Positions 18,348 through 27,479 of a DNA stretch of 64,000 nt are shown here, piece by piece; the stretch's first letter is position 1; each line of letters begins with the position of its first letter. Source of the stretch: Halanaeroarchaeum sulfurireducens. GTDB lineage: Archaea > Halobacteriota > Halobacteria > Halobacteriales > Halobacteriaceae. A program made the position numbers and the translations under genes. Location: NCBI RefSeq assembly GCF_001011115.1, contig NZ_CP008874.1:372001-436000 (forward strand), read 5' to 3'. Below the pieces are notes generated by a model. That model had not been told where the DNA came from. It did not search any database and saw only the letters and a list, made by a program, of their open reading frames with translations.

Positions 18348-19220
18348 ATGCAGGTCGATGCCGTCGTCCTCGACGTCGACGGGGTACTCGTGGACGTCGA
18401 AGATTCGTATCGTCGCACCATCGTCGAGAGCGTCGAGACCGTCTACGGCGAGACCATTCCGAAAGCCGGCGTCCAGTCGTTCAAGGACGCGGGCGGGTTC
18501 AACAACGACTGGACGCTGACCGACGCCGCCGCCCTCTACGTCCTGTCCCGGGAGCGCGGACTGGAGATGGACCTCGACGCGTTCACGGACGCCGTCCAGG
18601 CGGCTGGCGGGGGACTGACGGGAGCGAAAGCCGTCATCGAGGACGAACTCCCGGCGAAAACGGCAACAGCGGTCCTGGAGCGCTGGGATCCGGACCGACT
18701 CCGCGAGGTCTTCCAGCACCGCTACCTCGGGAGCGAGCGCTACGAGGAGATCGAGGGAGAGCCGCCGACGATGGAGACACGGGGGTACATCGACGACGAA
18801 CCCGTGCTCGTCGAACCGGAAACGATCGACCTCCTCACGGACGCCCTCCCGGTCGCCGTACTGACCGGCCGGCCGGAGGCGGAGGCCCTGCTGGCCCTCG
18901 ACCGGGTCGGCCTGGACGTTCCACCGGAACTGCGCGTTACGATGGACGACTGGGAGGCGGGCAAACCCGACCCGGGGGCGCTGATCACACTCGCCGAGCG
19001 GTGCGACGCCGATCGGGTCGCGTTCGTCGGTGACACTCTGGACGACGTCCGAACGGCGGTGAACGCCAGCGACGCCGATCCGGAGCGGACCTACTACGGC
19101 ATCGGCGTGTTGACCGGGGGGCTCACCGGCGAGGCGGGGCGACGCAAATACGAGGGCGTCGGTGCGGCGGCCGTCCTCGATTCCGTCAACGACTTGCCCG
19201 CCTTCCTCGGGCTGGCCTGA
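18348..19220 (+). CDS. HAD-superfamily phosphatase (TIGR01548-like)
   Basis: A 290-residue HAD hydrolase. Motif I is [12 protein letters not shown] near the N-terminus, motif [13 protein letters not shown], motif III Lys in [10 protein letters not shown], and motif [13 protein letters not shown], so all catalytic elements are present. A helical cap lies between motifs I and II. It resembles the haloarchaeal and plant TIGR01548 group, whose substrate is not firmly known. It follows the UPF0146 gene and precedes the F420 reductase gene, all on the plus strand. Confidence 0.85.
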   Translation: MQVDAVVLDVDGVLVDVEDSYRRTIVESVETVYGETIPKAGVQSFKDAGGFNNDWTLTDAAALYVLSRERGLEMDLDAFTDAVQAAGGGLTGAKAVIEDELPAKTATAVLERWDPDRLREVFQHRYLGSERYEEIEGEPPTMETRGYIDDEPVLVEPETIDLLTDALPVAVLTGRPEAEALLALDRVGLDVPPELRVTMDDWEAGKPDPGALITLAERCDADRVAFVGDTLDDVRTAVNASDADPERTYYGIGVLTGGLTGEAGRRKYEGVGAAAVLDSVNDLPAFLGLA

Positions 19221-19279
19221 TCACCGGCGGATTTCCACGGGTGACAACGCTTATTTCGCCGCCGGCGCAGGTACGGCGT

Positions 19280-19942
19280 ATGCGTATTTCCCTGCTCGGC
19301 GGCACCGGAGATATCGGTGAAGCACTCGCACTCAGGTGGGCCTACGACACGCACCACGAGGTCGTCATCGGCTCCCGGGATCCCGAGCGCGCCCGGACCA
19401 AGGCCGAGGAGTACGAGACCGAACTCCGCAGTCGCGACGTCGACCGGAAGGTGACGGGCTTCGCGAACGGGATGGCCGCCGACCGGGGCGACGTCGTCGT
19501 TCTGGCGGTGCCGCCGTATCAGGTGGCCGAGCTGGTCGAGTCGGTGGCCGAGAAACTCTCGGACACCGTCCTCGTCTCGCCGGCTGTTGGCATGTCCCGT
19601 GACGAGGAGGGGCTGCACTACAACCCCCCGGACGTGGGCAGCGTCACCCAGCTCGTCGACGCGGTGGCCCCGGAGGGGGTCCCGGTCGTCGGGGCCTTCC
19701 ACGCCCTCTCGGCCGACCGGCTGGCGAACCTCGATCTGGCGGTCGACATCGATACCGTCCTCGTTGGCGACGACCCGGACGCCAAAGACCAGGTCGCACG
19801 ATTGACGACGGACATCGAGGGAGTGCGCCCGCTCGACGGGGGCGGACTGGCGAACGCCCCGGAGGTCGAAGCGATGACGCCGCTGCTCGTCAACCTCGGG
19901 ACGTACAACGACGGACTGCACGACGCGGGCGTGAAATTTCAG
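19280..19942 (+). CDS. npdG: NADPH-dependent F420 reductase
   Basis: F420:NADP oxidoreductase of about 220 residues, exchanging hydride between NADPH and the deazaflavin coenzyme F420. The N-terminus has the dinucleotide motif LLGGTGDIGEALALRWA followed by the NADP-phosphate-binding GSRDPERAR. The ATG at 19280 is chosen because the Rossmann strand starts there; an in-frame start 39 bp earlier gives an unlikely leader. The stop codon itself lies within a duplicated 26-bp segment (19938-19989). With cofE and mer further on, it documents F420 metabolism in this organism. Confidence 0.92.
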
Positions 19943-19989
19943 TAACGCGCGACACCGCCAGAATTCAGTAACGCGCGACACCGCCAGAA
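19938..19989 (+). repeat. 26-bp tandem duplication at the end of the F420 reductase gene
   Basis: Two identical 26-bp copies at 19938-19963 and 19964-19989. The first contains the last codons and the TAA stop of the reductase gene, the second is noncoding. Further degenerate pieces (gcgcgacga, gcgcggcac, gcgcggaac) continue to about 20038, so the intergenic gap seems built from repeated slippage. Confidence 0.85.
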
Positions 19990-20044
19990 GCGCGCGACGA
20001 TTCAGCAATCCGCGCGGCACTAGCAATCTGCGCGGAACTCCCCC

Positions 20045-20314
20045 TCAGTTACCGGCCTGGGACAGTGCGTCTTCGATGGTGTCCCGCTGTGTAACGCCGA
20101 CGAAACGTTCGACGACCCCCTCCTCGTTTTTTACGATGATCGTCGGAATCGAGCGGACCTGGTACTCGTTCGCGATGTCGGGCTCTTCGTCGACATCGAC
20201 GTATTCGAAGGTCACCTCGTCGTAGTCCTCCTCTATCTCCTCGATGATTGGGTCCTGGGTCTTGCACGGGCCGCACCAGTCGGCGTGAAAGTCCATGAGC
20301 GTAACGTCCGTCAT
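20045..20314 (-). CDS. Thioredoxin
   Basis: An 89-residue thioredoxin with the redox motif WCGPC at residues 13-17 and the cis-proline SIPT near residue 58. The ATG at 20314 gives the normal fold start (MTDVTLMDFHADWCGPC); the upstream open frame is not coding-like. It is shorter than typical (about 105), lacking the first beta strand and helix, which is common among small archaeal thioredoxins. It is convergent with the F420 reductase gene. Confidence 0.93.
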   Translation of the reverse strand: MTDVTLMDFHADWCGPCKTQDPIIEEIEEDYDEVTFEYVDVDEEPDIANEYQVRSIPTIIVKNEEGVVERFVGVTQRDTIEDALSQAGN

Positions 20315-20454
20315 TTGTCTACCGAGCGTAGTTTCGGGCCGCGCATAAGAGTTTCCTCCCGTATCGGCACACGCCGCCGACACCGCCCCGGGGCGACGCG
20401 TTGCGGCCGGCCTGCGTCGAAAGGTTTAGGCGCGAGCGGTGACGACGTAACTCC

Positions 20455-20616
20455 ATGAGCTCCGGCCAGAACTCCGGCGGGCTAATGTCGAGTGCGGGGC
20501 TGGTCCGCTATTTCGACGCCGAAAACCAGAACACCATCCAGATCGATCCGAAGACGGTGATGGGCTTCGGCCTCTTTTTCGGCATCCTCATCCAGCTGTT
20601 CACGATCATCCTGTAA
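20455..20616 (+). CDS. Preprotein translocase subunit Sec61-beta
   Basis: A 53-residue protein with a Gly/Ser-rich cytosolic N-terminus ([20 protein letters not shown]), the conserved [13 protein letters not shown] segment, and a single C-terminal membrane helix (about 34-53). This is the archaeal Sec61-beta (SecG-equivalent) subunit of the SecYE translocon. Length and motif match the family. It begins about 140 bp from the divergent thioredoxin start and is followed after 52 bp by the bifunctional nuclease gene. Confidence 0.95.
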   Translation: MSSGQNSGGLMSSAGLVRYFDAENQNTIQIDPKTVMGFGLFFGILIQLFTIIL

Positions 20617-20668
20617 TCCGGCGGTCGAACGAGGCAGCCTTTTGAGCGGTCGGCTCGATCCATTGGGT

Positions 20669-21115
20669 ATGAACGCGACCATCGAAGCCGTCCGCGTGGC
20701 CGGTACGCCGGAGGGGCCGATGCCGGTCGTTTTGCTGGACGTCGGCGACCCCGAGGACGTTCTCCCCATTTTCATCGGATTCGACGAGGCCATGAGCATC
20801 GCCCGGGGCGTCGACGCGACGACCATCGGCCGGCCGCTGACCCACGATCTGACCCTCGATATCGTCGAGGAGCTTGGCGGGCGGGTCGACCGTGTGGTCG
20901 TGAGCGACGTCCGCGACGGAACCTACATCGCCGACCTCCACCTCAACACCCCCCGCGAGGACGTCGTCATCGACGCGCGCCCGAGCGATTCGATCGCGCT
21001 GGCCGCGCGAACCGGGGCCTCGATCGAGGTCTCGGAGGCCGTCTTCGACGACGGGCGCAGAGCCCTCGAGGACTTCGCTGATCTCGAAGACGTCCGGGAG
21101 GTCGTCGCCCAATGA
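20669..21115 (+). CDS. Bifunctional nuclease family protein (DUF151)
   Basis: A 148-residue DUF151 protein (MNATIEAVRVAG ... LPIFIGFDEAMSIARG ... TYIADLHL ... IDARPSDSIALAART). The family includes proteins described as bifunctional DNase/RNase and, in plants, wound-response nucleases; the biochemical role in archaea is unproven. The ATG at 20669 starts the conserved domain; an upstream in-frame start 27 bp earlier is less likely. Its stop overlaps the hisE start (ATGA), so the two are translationally coupled. Confidence 0.9.
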   Translation: MNATIEAVRVAGTPEGPMPVVLLDVGDPEDVLPIFIGFDEAMSIARGVDATTIGRPLTHDLTLDIVEELGGRVDRVVVSDVRDGTYIADLHLNTPREDVVIDARPSDSIALAARTGASIEVSEAVFDDGRRALEDFADLEDVREVVAQ

Positions 21116-21399
21116 GCGACACGGTGCTCGAGGAGCTGTTCGCGGTCATCGAGGAGCGCAAGCGGACCACGCCGGAGGACTCCTACACTGCCTCACTGTT
21201 CACCCACGAGAAGGGGCAGAACGCCGTCCTGGAGAAACTCGGCGAGGAGACGACGGAGGTCGTCCTGGCCGCGAAAGACGACGACGCTGCGGAACTCGCC
21301 CACGAGTCGGCGGACCTGGTCTATCACCTGCTCGTCCTCCTCTCGATGCACGACATGTCCCTCGAGGACTTGCTCGCGGAACTCGAAGAGCGGCGGTGA
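21112..21399 (+). CDS. hisE: Phosphoribosyl-ATP diphosphatase
   Basis: HisE of 95 residues, second enzyme of histidine synthesis, hydrolysing phosphoribosyl-ATP to phosphoribosyl-AMP and pyrophosphate. The all-alpha NTP-pyrophosphohydrolase fold is recognisable, with the metal-binding EKLGEETTEV and ESADLVYHLLVLL motifs. Length is normal. The ATGA overlap with the DUF151 gene is conserved in style, though the functional link is unclear. No other his gene is in the window. Confidence 0.95.
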   Translation: MSDTVLEELFAVIEERKRTTPEDSYTASLFTHEKGQNAVLEKLGEETTEVVLAAKDDDAAELAHESADLVYHLLVLLSMHDMSLEDLLAELEERR

Positions 21400-21460
21400 C
21401 GCCGGGCGGCAGTCCCCCGAGATACGTGCGCTTTTCCGTCCTGGCCCCCTATGGCTGTCC

Positions 21461-22441
21461 ATGATATTCGAAGGCCTCCCGACGACACCGACGTCGGAGG
21501 AACTTCTCGACAAGGCCTTCTCGCGGGCAGCCCGCGCCGGTCGTGCCAAACACGGCGTCGAGGCCCAGGAGTCGATGCTCCAGACCGCCTCGAACATCCT
21601 CTCGGACAATCTGGAGAACGTCGTGACCGCCTGGCCCGACTTCGAGACCGTTGATCCGTTTTATTACGAGATCGCCGACGCCATCGTCGACGTCGACGAG
21701 TTGCGCCAGCACCTCTCCCAGGTGAGCTGGGCGAGCCGGAAGACCCACGACCTCGGGCGGGAGTACATGGGGAAGTTGCCCCACGGTGACACCGACCACG
21801 CGATCGCGATTCGAAAGCAGGGATTCGCGCGGATGGGCTCGGTGCTAGACCAGGTCGAAGACGACCTCGCTGCCATCTCCGAGGCTCGGGACGCGCTGAA
21901 GACCCTTCCCGACATCCGGCCCGATCATCCGACCGTCGTCGTGGCGGGCTACCCGAACGTGGGGAAGACGGCGTTCGTCAACGAGGTCACGAACGCGCGC
22001 AACGAGACCGCGGCCTACCCCTTCACCACGAAGGGGGTCCACATCGGCCACGTCGAGCGCGATCACATCAGGTACCAGCTCGTCGATACGCCGGGACTGC
22101 TCGACCGGCCCGCGGCGGAGCGCAACGACATCGAATCACAGGCCGTGAGCGCGTTGACCCACGTCGGTGACGTGGTGCTGTACGTCTACGACGCGAGTGA
22201 GAGCTGTGGGTACGAGCTGTCCGACCAACGGGCGCTCCACGCGGAAATCGAATCGCGATTCGACGTCCCCGTTCTGACGGTCTGCAACAAGGCCGATCGA
22301 TCGATGGCGATCGACGCCGACCTGTTCATGGCCATCCCCACGCACGCCGACGACGAGGACGTCGGCGACGGCGTCGACGCAGTCCTCGACGCGGTCGTGG
22401 AGGCCATTGGGCACGAACCGGAAATCCCCTTCGACGGCTGA
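21461..22441 (+). CDS. NOG1-type GTPase
   Basis: A 326-residue GTP-binding protein of the NOG1 (Obg-HflX) group. An N-terminal helical domain (about 1-155) precedes the G domain: G1 GYPNVGKT (about 162-169), G2/G3 YPFTTKGV and DTPGLLD, G4 NKAD. Eukaryotic NOG1 acts in 60S biogenesis, so a large-subunit assembly role is expected. The C-terminal tail of the eukaryotic protein is absent, as usual in archaea. It is preceded by hisE and is convergent with the DUF389 gene 6 bp downstream. Confidence 0.93.
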   Translation: MIFEGLPTTPTSEELLDKAFSRAARAGRAKHGVEAQESMLQTASNILSDNLENVVTAWPDFETVDPFYYEIADAIVDVDELRQHLSQVSWASRKTHDLGREYMGKLPHGDTDHAIAIRKQGFARMGSVLDQVEDDLAAISEARDALKTLPDIRPDHPTVVVAGYPNVGKTAFVNEVTNARNETAAYPFTTKGVHIGHVERDHIRYQLVDTPGLLDRPAAERNDIESQAVSALTHVGDVVLYVYDASESCGYELSDQRALHAEIESRFDVPVLTVCNKADRSMAIDADLFMAIPTHADDEDVGDGVDAVLDAVVEAIGHEPEIPFDG

Positions 22442-22447
22442 TCGGGA

Positions 22448-23740
22448 TCACCCCGAGACGATGGTCCTGACGATCCGTACCTCGACGGTCACGTCATTCT
22501 GTACCGACCGTTCGAAGCGGTCGTCGAGACGGGCGGCAAAGTTCGGCGGTTCCATACCGGGCGGGACGCCGACCGTCACGACCACGCGCTCCGGTTCACT
22601 GAAGATGACGCGGTCGGTCTCTCGAACGGTGAGGTCGAGCAACGCGACGTCCTCGTAGGCAGGTTCCTGCAGCAACGCGTCGACATCGGCGCGGATCTGG
22701 CGCTCGGCGTCGGCACTGCCGATCGAATCGATCGTCACCGCCCCGAGGAATAGCGAGAGGATCGCGATGGCGACGAGGAGGACGCCCACCCGCTTGGCCG
22801 TCCGGGTGTAGGCCCCCTCATGTCGCAGGAAGTTCTGCGGGCGATAGCCGGCGAACCAGAAGACGACCAGCGCGGCGAGGTTGATCGAGAGCACGTTGAC
22901 GAGCGTGAGCACGCCCGAGGAGAGCGCGACGACCGGGAGTCCGTAGGCGATACCGATCCCCATCGTGGCCGCGGGCGGGATCAACGCGACGGCGATCATG
23001 ACGCCGACGAGCGCCGAGGAGACACCGGCTGTCAGGCTCATGGCCCCGGCGATCCCGGCCCCGAGTGCGACCACCAGCGAGAGGAAGTCGGGAGAGAGCC
23101 GTGCTTGTACCTGGCCGATCGTCGTCGGATCGAGACCCGGCGGGACCAGCGATGTGACCTGAACGAACAGGGCGAAGAGGGCCGCCGAGGCCACGGCCAG
23201 GACGATTCCCAACAACTGGAGTTTGATGCCGCGGTTGACCAGCCCCGCGTCGTCCATGACCGTCCCGACGCTGGCGGACATCGCCGGTCCGATGAGCGGC
23301 GCGATGACCATCGAGCCGACGACCACGGCCGGCGAGTCGAGCAGGAGGCCCACGGTCGCGATGACCGCGCTGACGATGGTGAGGACGACGTACGTGGGCA
23401 ACGACCGGACCTGGCTCTCGGCGGTCGTCTGGAGCTCCGCTCGAGCGACCTGCTCGGCGTTCACATCGGACTCGTACTGCTTGCGCAGCTTGTCGAACTT
23501 TCTGGAGACGACCGTCTCGGCGCCCATGACAACGGTGTAGGCGTCCTCGGTCAGCCCCGCCTCCTGCAGGTCGTCCAGCACGTCCTGGACGGCCTCCGCG
23601 GGCAACGGGAAGTGGACGATGGCGGTGTACCCACGATGGCCGGTCTCGTCGGTGACGACGTAATCGATCCCGTACTCCTCTAGGACCCCGAGTACCCTCT
23701 CCCGCTTGCCGGTCGGAATCGTGACTTGGAGGAGTCGCAC
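22448..23740 (-). CDS. TIGR00341 / DUF389 family membrane protein
   Basis: A protein of about 430 residues with an N-terminal soluble ACT-like part (VRLLQVTIPTGKRERVLGVLEEYGIDYVV ...) and a six- to eight-helix DUF389 membrane domain, then a soluble C-terminal domain. I chose the GTG at 23740, which begins the conserved segment; an in-frame ATG at 23767 would add nine residues. The family is widespread and of unknown function; transport is guessed. It is divergent from engB with about 200 bp between them. Confidence 0.85.
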   Translation of the reverse strand: MRLLQVTIPTGKRERVLGVLEEYGIDYVVTDETGHRGYTAIVHFPLPAEAVQDVLDDLQEAGLTEDAYTVVMGAETVVSRKFDKLRKQYESDVNAEQVARAELQTTAESQVRSLPTYVVLTIVSAVIATVGLLLDSPAVVVGSMVIAPLIGPAMSASVGTVMDDAGLVNRGIKLQLLGIVLAVASAALFALFVQVTSLVPPGLDPTTIGQVQARLSPDFLSLVVALGAGIAGAMSLTAGVSSALVGVMIAVALIPPAATMGIGIAYGLPVVALSSGVLTLVNVLSINLAALVVFWFAGYRPQNFLRHEGAYTRTAKRVGVLLVAIAILSLFLGAVTIDSIGSADAERQIRADVDALLQEPAYEDVALLDLTVRETDRVIFSEPERVVVTVGVPPGMEPPNFAARLDDRFERSVQNDVTVEVRIVRTIVSG

Positions 23741-23948
23741 TACTGACCCTTCGACGTATGACCCCAAAAGCGTTCAGGGAGAACTGGCGAACAGGCGACA
23801 CACCTCCGGGACGGGCCGCCGTGTCGCCGGTTTCGCTCGAGCGACCCGCCGTGACGGTCACAGCACGAGCCCCGTTGGCCCGGTCATCGCCCATAAAGTC
23901 TCGTCCGGGGCACGAAACCCGTAAAGTCGGTGGGCGGATAGGACCGGT

Positions 23949-24572
23949 ATGTTCGAGACGCGTCCCGACCGCGCCGACGAGGTGGTGCTCGTGGGCCGGT
24001 CGAACGTGGGGAAGTCGACGCTCATGCGGGAGTTGACGGGCCACTCCTTCGACGCCGGTCGCAAACCCGGCGTCACCCGCGAGCCCAACCACTACGACTG
24101 GGCGAGCGAGGACTTCGTCATCTCCGACCTGCCGGGTTTCGGGTTCATGTCCGGCGTCTCCGAGGAGCACCGCGAGCAGATCAAAACGGACGTGGTGCAG
24201 TACCTGGAGCGATACGCCGAGAACATTCTCGCCGGGGTCATCGTCCTCGACGGCAAGAGCGCAGTCGACATCATCGACCGGCACTCCGGCGAGGACGAGA
24301 TTCCACACGACGTGGAGTTCTACTACCTCCTCTCCGATCTCGGTATCCCGCCGATCATCGCCGTCAACAAGATGGACAAAGTCGACGACCGGGACGAGCG
24401 CCTCAACGAGATCGCGGACCGATTCGGTCTGGTCCCGCCCTGGACCCAGTGGCGGGACACAATCGCCCCGATGACCGCCAAGCGGGGACAGATCAGTGCG
24501 CTCAACGACGCCGTCAACATGCACCTCGAGGACGCGAAGCGCGACGATCTCAAGAAGTTCTTCACCGACTGA
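23949..24572 (+). CDS. engB: EngB-type GTP-binding protein
   Basis: A 207-residue GTPase of the EngB/YihA group. G1 is GRSNVGKS (16-23), G2/G3 [11 protein letters not shown] and DLPGFGF, G4 NKMDK. Bacterial EngB acts in 50S subunit assembly; the archaeal protein is presumed similar. A TATA-like element is not obvious in the GC-rich upstream gap. It is the second putative ribosome-assembly GTPase within 2.5 kb, after the NOG1 homologue. Confidence 0.93.
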   Translation: MFETRPDRADEVVLVGRSNVGKSTLMRELTGHSFDAGRKPGVTREPNHYDWASEDFVISDLPGFGFMSGVSEEHREQIKTDVVQYLERYAENILAGVIVLDGKSAVDIIDRHSGEDEIPHDVEFYYLLSDLGIPPIIAVNKMDKVDDRDERLNEIADRFGLVPPWTQWRDTIAPMTAKRGQISALNDAVNMHLEDAKRDDLKKFFTD

Positions 24573-24635
24573 TCTGCCAGTCGTCGCCCCTCGTGGGCAG
24601 CGTTATAGTGTTGGGCATTCAATATGAACGCGACT

Positions 24636-24848
24636 ATGTCCCAGTCCACGCCGACGTACGAGGCCCACCTCGACACCGCAGACATGCCCCTGGATCTCAC
24701 ATCGCCCGTCCGACCGGTCGACGTCCTGTTTTACGACTCAGGGATCTGGCTGGTCCGCGAGCAGGATCGGGTCTTCGTCCCGTATCGGCACGTCAACGTC
24801 GTCCGCGAGGTGGACGAATCGCCGGAGGATGACACGACCGAGCCCTAG
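24636..24848 (+). CDS. Small haloarchaeal hypothetical protein
   Basis: A 70-residue acidic protein (MSQSTPTYEAHLDTADMP...) with a short beta-rich core (VDVLFYDSGIWLVREQDRVFVPYRHVNVV). No family recognised. A second in-frame ATG lies at 24624. An AT-rich TATA-like tract (cgttatagtg, 24601-24610) is about 25-30 bp upstream of either, supporting expression. Codon use is like that of the neighbours. It probably has a structural or regulatory role that cannot be read from sequence. Confidence 0.65.
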   Translation: MSQSTPTYEAHLDTADMPLDLTSPVRPVDVLFYDSGIWLVREQDRVFVPYRHVNVVREVDESPEDDTTEP

Positions 24849-24995
24849 CGGAGCCCGTGTCGGAACCGCCGACCGATCCCGTCGAGTGAGCCGGGAACCA
24901 CCCCGTTACGCGGTCGACCGGCACTCCGTTTCACACGTCCCCCGATTCCAGCACGCGAACGAAACTATGTTGTCGGTTCGGGGCCTGGTACATCC

Positions 24996-25190
24996 ATGTC
25001 CGTACTTCGGGACTACCTCGGGATATCGCGGCAAACGATGTGGTTCGGACTCGGCATCTTTCACGCGATATTGGGAACTCGCATGCTCGTGGCCGATCTC
25101 GGCTCGTCCTCGGTCGCCATGGCCATCGTTCTGTTCGCCGTCGCCGGTGGCATGCTGGGATGGGGCCTGCACCACTCCCGTTCGGAGTGA
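24996..25190 (+). CDS. Small membrane protein, two helices
   Basis: A 64-residue protein starting MSVLRDYLGISRQTMWFGLG, with two predicted transmembrane helices (about 16-33 and 38-57). Not assigned to a family. It stands alone between a small hypothetical gene and the convergent Nudix-eIF2B gene. Codon use and length resemble other haloarchaeal small membrane proteins, but nothing in the context suggests a role. Confidence 0.6.
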   Translation: MSVLRDYLGISRQTMWFGLGIFHAILGTRMLVADLGSSSVAMAIVLFAVAGGMLGWGLHHSRSE

Positions 25191-25352
25191 TACAGCCTGA
25201 CGACCCGAACCTGTCGCTCCCCGTTCGAAATCACCAGATCCAGGATTCCAAAGGGGCGACTCGGGGAATATCCCTCGTCACACGGGGCTCGGTGGGGGTA
25301 ACTTTTCGTCACCGTCGCCCGGTGAACCCTACCCGCCCAGCGGTCAAATGGG

Positions 25353-26621
25353 TTACTCCTCCGGGTGGGCGGTCCGCGACCAGTTGGCCCGTGCGGCGTG
25401 AACGGCCGATAGTGATTCGATCTGCTCGTCGTCGAGTACGTCCGCCTCGGTGATGACGCCGTTCAGCAGGCTGGCCGGCACCCGTTCGAAGGTCGGATTG
25501 TCGACGGTGAGGTCGGCGTCGCCCCGATACAGTGTCTCGGGGTCACCGTCATCGACGTGGATCGTACTGTCCGGGGCGATCTTGTCGCTCGCGCAGACGG
25601 CATAACAGGGGATCCCGGTGTCCCTGGAGGCGAGGGCCATCGCCCGACTCCCGACCTTGTTCACGACCGAGCCGTCGGGGAGGACGGTGTCGGCGCCGAA
25701 CAGACAGACGGTCGCGTCCGCGACGGCCGCCGGAACGTTTGCGTCGGTCGTGAGCGTGACGTCGAGTCCCTCGTCGGCGAGGTCCTCGGCGACTCCGACG
25801 CCTTCCCCGCCGGGACGCGATTCGGCGACGACGACCGACGCGGGAGCGCCGGACGAGAGAGCAGCGAACACGGTTCCCGACCGGGAAAGGGTGACGACCC
25901 GCTCACCGTCCACGTGTTTGCGGGCCGTCTCGGCCGCCGACCAGTCAGCGGCCAACGCCGCCCCGATGGCGTCGGTGGCGGCGCGTTCGACGGCGGCGGA
26001 CGTTCGATCCGAACTGGCGACCGACAGCACGCGGTTGACGCGATTTCGCACCGCGGCCATCGATGGCCTGGCGTCCAGAAGCCCCTGTGCCGTCTTCGCG
26101 AGGTGGTCCCAGTTCCCCTTCCCCCGCTCCACGGCCAGAGCGGCCGCGTCTCGGAGCACCTCGAGCGCGCGCAGCGACACGTACGCGGAGCCATGGTCCT
26201 CGTCCGCCCGGACGGTCTCGACTGTCGGCGCGACCCGCCAATAGGACTTCCAGAGATCGGGCACCGTCTCTCGGCGGAGGATGGCCGTCGGGGGCGCCCA
26301 CTCGACGGCGGTCGTCTCCTCGTTCGGTTCGACCTCGCGATGGGACACGTCGAAGAGGTAGGGCGTGACGAGCCACCGGGTGTCGAGGTCGGCGTCCTCG
26401 ACGGCGAAGCGCTCGCCGCGTCGCACGAAGGCGACGTCCGCCGGATCGATGCTCGTCTCCTCGCGGATCTCATCGAGCGCTTGCGAATCCGGGGCACCCT
26501 CAGCGTGCCCGGCGACCGTCCCCCAGCGGCCCGTGTACGAGCCGACGGCGTCGCTGCGTCGGAGGAACAGGACGTCGGCGTCGTTGCGCAGGAAGACCGT
26601 GACTACCCTCGTCTCGTCCAT
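25353..26621 (-). CDS. Nudix domain fused to an eIF2B-alpha-like domain
   Basis: A 422-residue two-domain protein. Residues about 1-130 form a Nudix hydrolase domain with a degenerate box (GHAEGAPDSQALDEIREETSI: the usual RE is DE, and the Gly near the end is Ser, while the metal-binding EE pair is kept). Residues about 150-410 resemble the eIF2B-alpha/ribose-1,5-bisphosphate isomerase fold (VCLFGADTVLPDGSVVNKVGS, ACASDK-like motif YAVCASDKIAPDS). This predicts a nucleotide- or sugar-phosphate-processing enzyme rather than a translation factor. It is divergent from cofE. Confidence 0.85.
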   Translation of the reverse strand: MDETRVVTVFLRNDADVLFLRRSDAVGSYTGRWGTVAGHAEGAPDSQALDEIREETSIDPADVAFVRRGERFAVEDADLDTRWLVTPYLFDVSHREVEPNEETTAVEWAPPTAILRRETVPDLWKSYWRVAPTVETVRADEDHGSAYVSLRALEVLRDAAALAVERGKGNWDHLAKTAQGLLDARPSMAAVRNRVNRVLSVASSDRTSAAVERAATDAIGAALAADWSAAETARKHVDGERVVTLSRSGTVFAALSSGAPASVVVAESRPGGEGVGVAEDLADEGLDVTLTTDANVPAAVADATVCLFGADTVLPDGSVVNKVGSRAMALASRDTGIPCYAVCASDKIAPDSTIHVDDGDPETLYRGDADLTVDNPTFERVPASLLNGVITEADVLDDEQIESLSAVHAARANWSRTAHPEE

Positions 26622-26717
26622 GCGCTATGCCACTCGGGCCGGGGGCTTTGCTCTTTCCCGGGAGCGTCGGTTTCGGTATCGGTCGACCTTTTATGCCGGT
26701 ACCGCCAACGAATGGAC

Positions 26718-27479
26718 ATGCAGGCCTTCGCAATCCCCGACCTCCCCGAGATCGGGCCGGGCGACGACCTGGCCGCGATGGTCTCCGAGCGGGCCGACCT
26801 GATCGACGGCGACGTGGTACTCGTCGCCAGCACCGTCGTCTCGAAGGCGGAGGGGCGGGCGGCCCACCTCGCCGACTACGAACCCGGGAGCCGGGCCGTC
26901 GAGGTCGCCGATCGCCTCGAAACCGCCACCGAGGAATCGGTGGATCCACGCTTCGTCCAGGCCGTCCTCGAGGAGGCGCGGGCGCTCGTCATGACCGAGC
27001 CGTTCATCCTCGCGGTGACGGATGGCGGCCACGTCGGCGTCAACGCGGGCATCGATCGGTCGAATACCGGCGGCGCCGACCTCCTGTTGTTACCCGAGGA
27101 TCCCCACGCGAGCGCCGATCGTATCCGCGAGACGTTGGACCCGGACGTCGCGGTGATCGTGACGGACACGTCGGGACGACCGTTCCGCATCGGCCAGCGC
27201 GGGGTCGCCATCGGCTGGTCTGGGATGCCCGCGACCCGGGACTGGCGCGGTGAAACCGACCGCGACGGTCGGGAACTCGAGGCCACTGTCGAAGCCGTCG
27301 TGGACGAACTCGCGGCAACCGCCAACCTCCTCACGGGCGAGGCCGACGGCGGAACGCCGGTCGCGGTCGTGCGGGGTTTCGACGGCGGGTCGATCGACGG
27401 GTCGGACACGCTCTTTCGCGACCCGGAGACGGATTTCGTCCGCCAGGCGCTCCAGGGGTGGTCGTATGCGGGGCATTGA
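26718..27479 (+). CDS. cofE: Coenzyme F420-0:L-glutamate ligase
   Basis: CofE of 253 residues, adding gamma-linked glutamates to F420-0 with GTP. Conserved segments are visible: VVLVASTVVSKAEGR near the N-terminus, DGGHVGVNAGIDRSN, DTSGRPFRIGQRGVAIG and the C-terminal RGF. I used the ATG at 26718 (MQAFAIPDLPEI), which fits the family start; an ATG two codons earlier (26712) is equally in frame. A TATA-like ttttatg lies at 26689-26695. The last 14 bp overlap the mer gene, so the two are probably one operon. Confidence 0.93.
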   Translation: MQAFAIPDLPEIGPGDDLAAMVSERADLIDGDVVLVASTVVSKAEGRAAHLADYEPGSRAVEVADRLETATEESVDPRFVQAVLEEARALVMTEPFILAVTDGGHVGVNAGIDRSNTGGADLLLLPEDPHASADRIRETLDPDVAVIVTDTSGRPFRIGQRGVAIGWSGMPATRDWRGETDRDGRELEATVEAVVDELAATANLLTGEADGGTPVAVVRGFDGGSIDGSDTLFRDPETDFVRQALQGWSYAGH

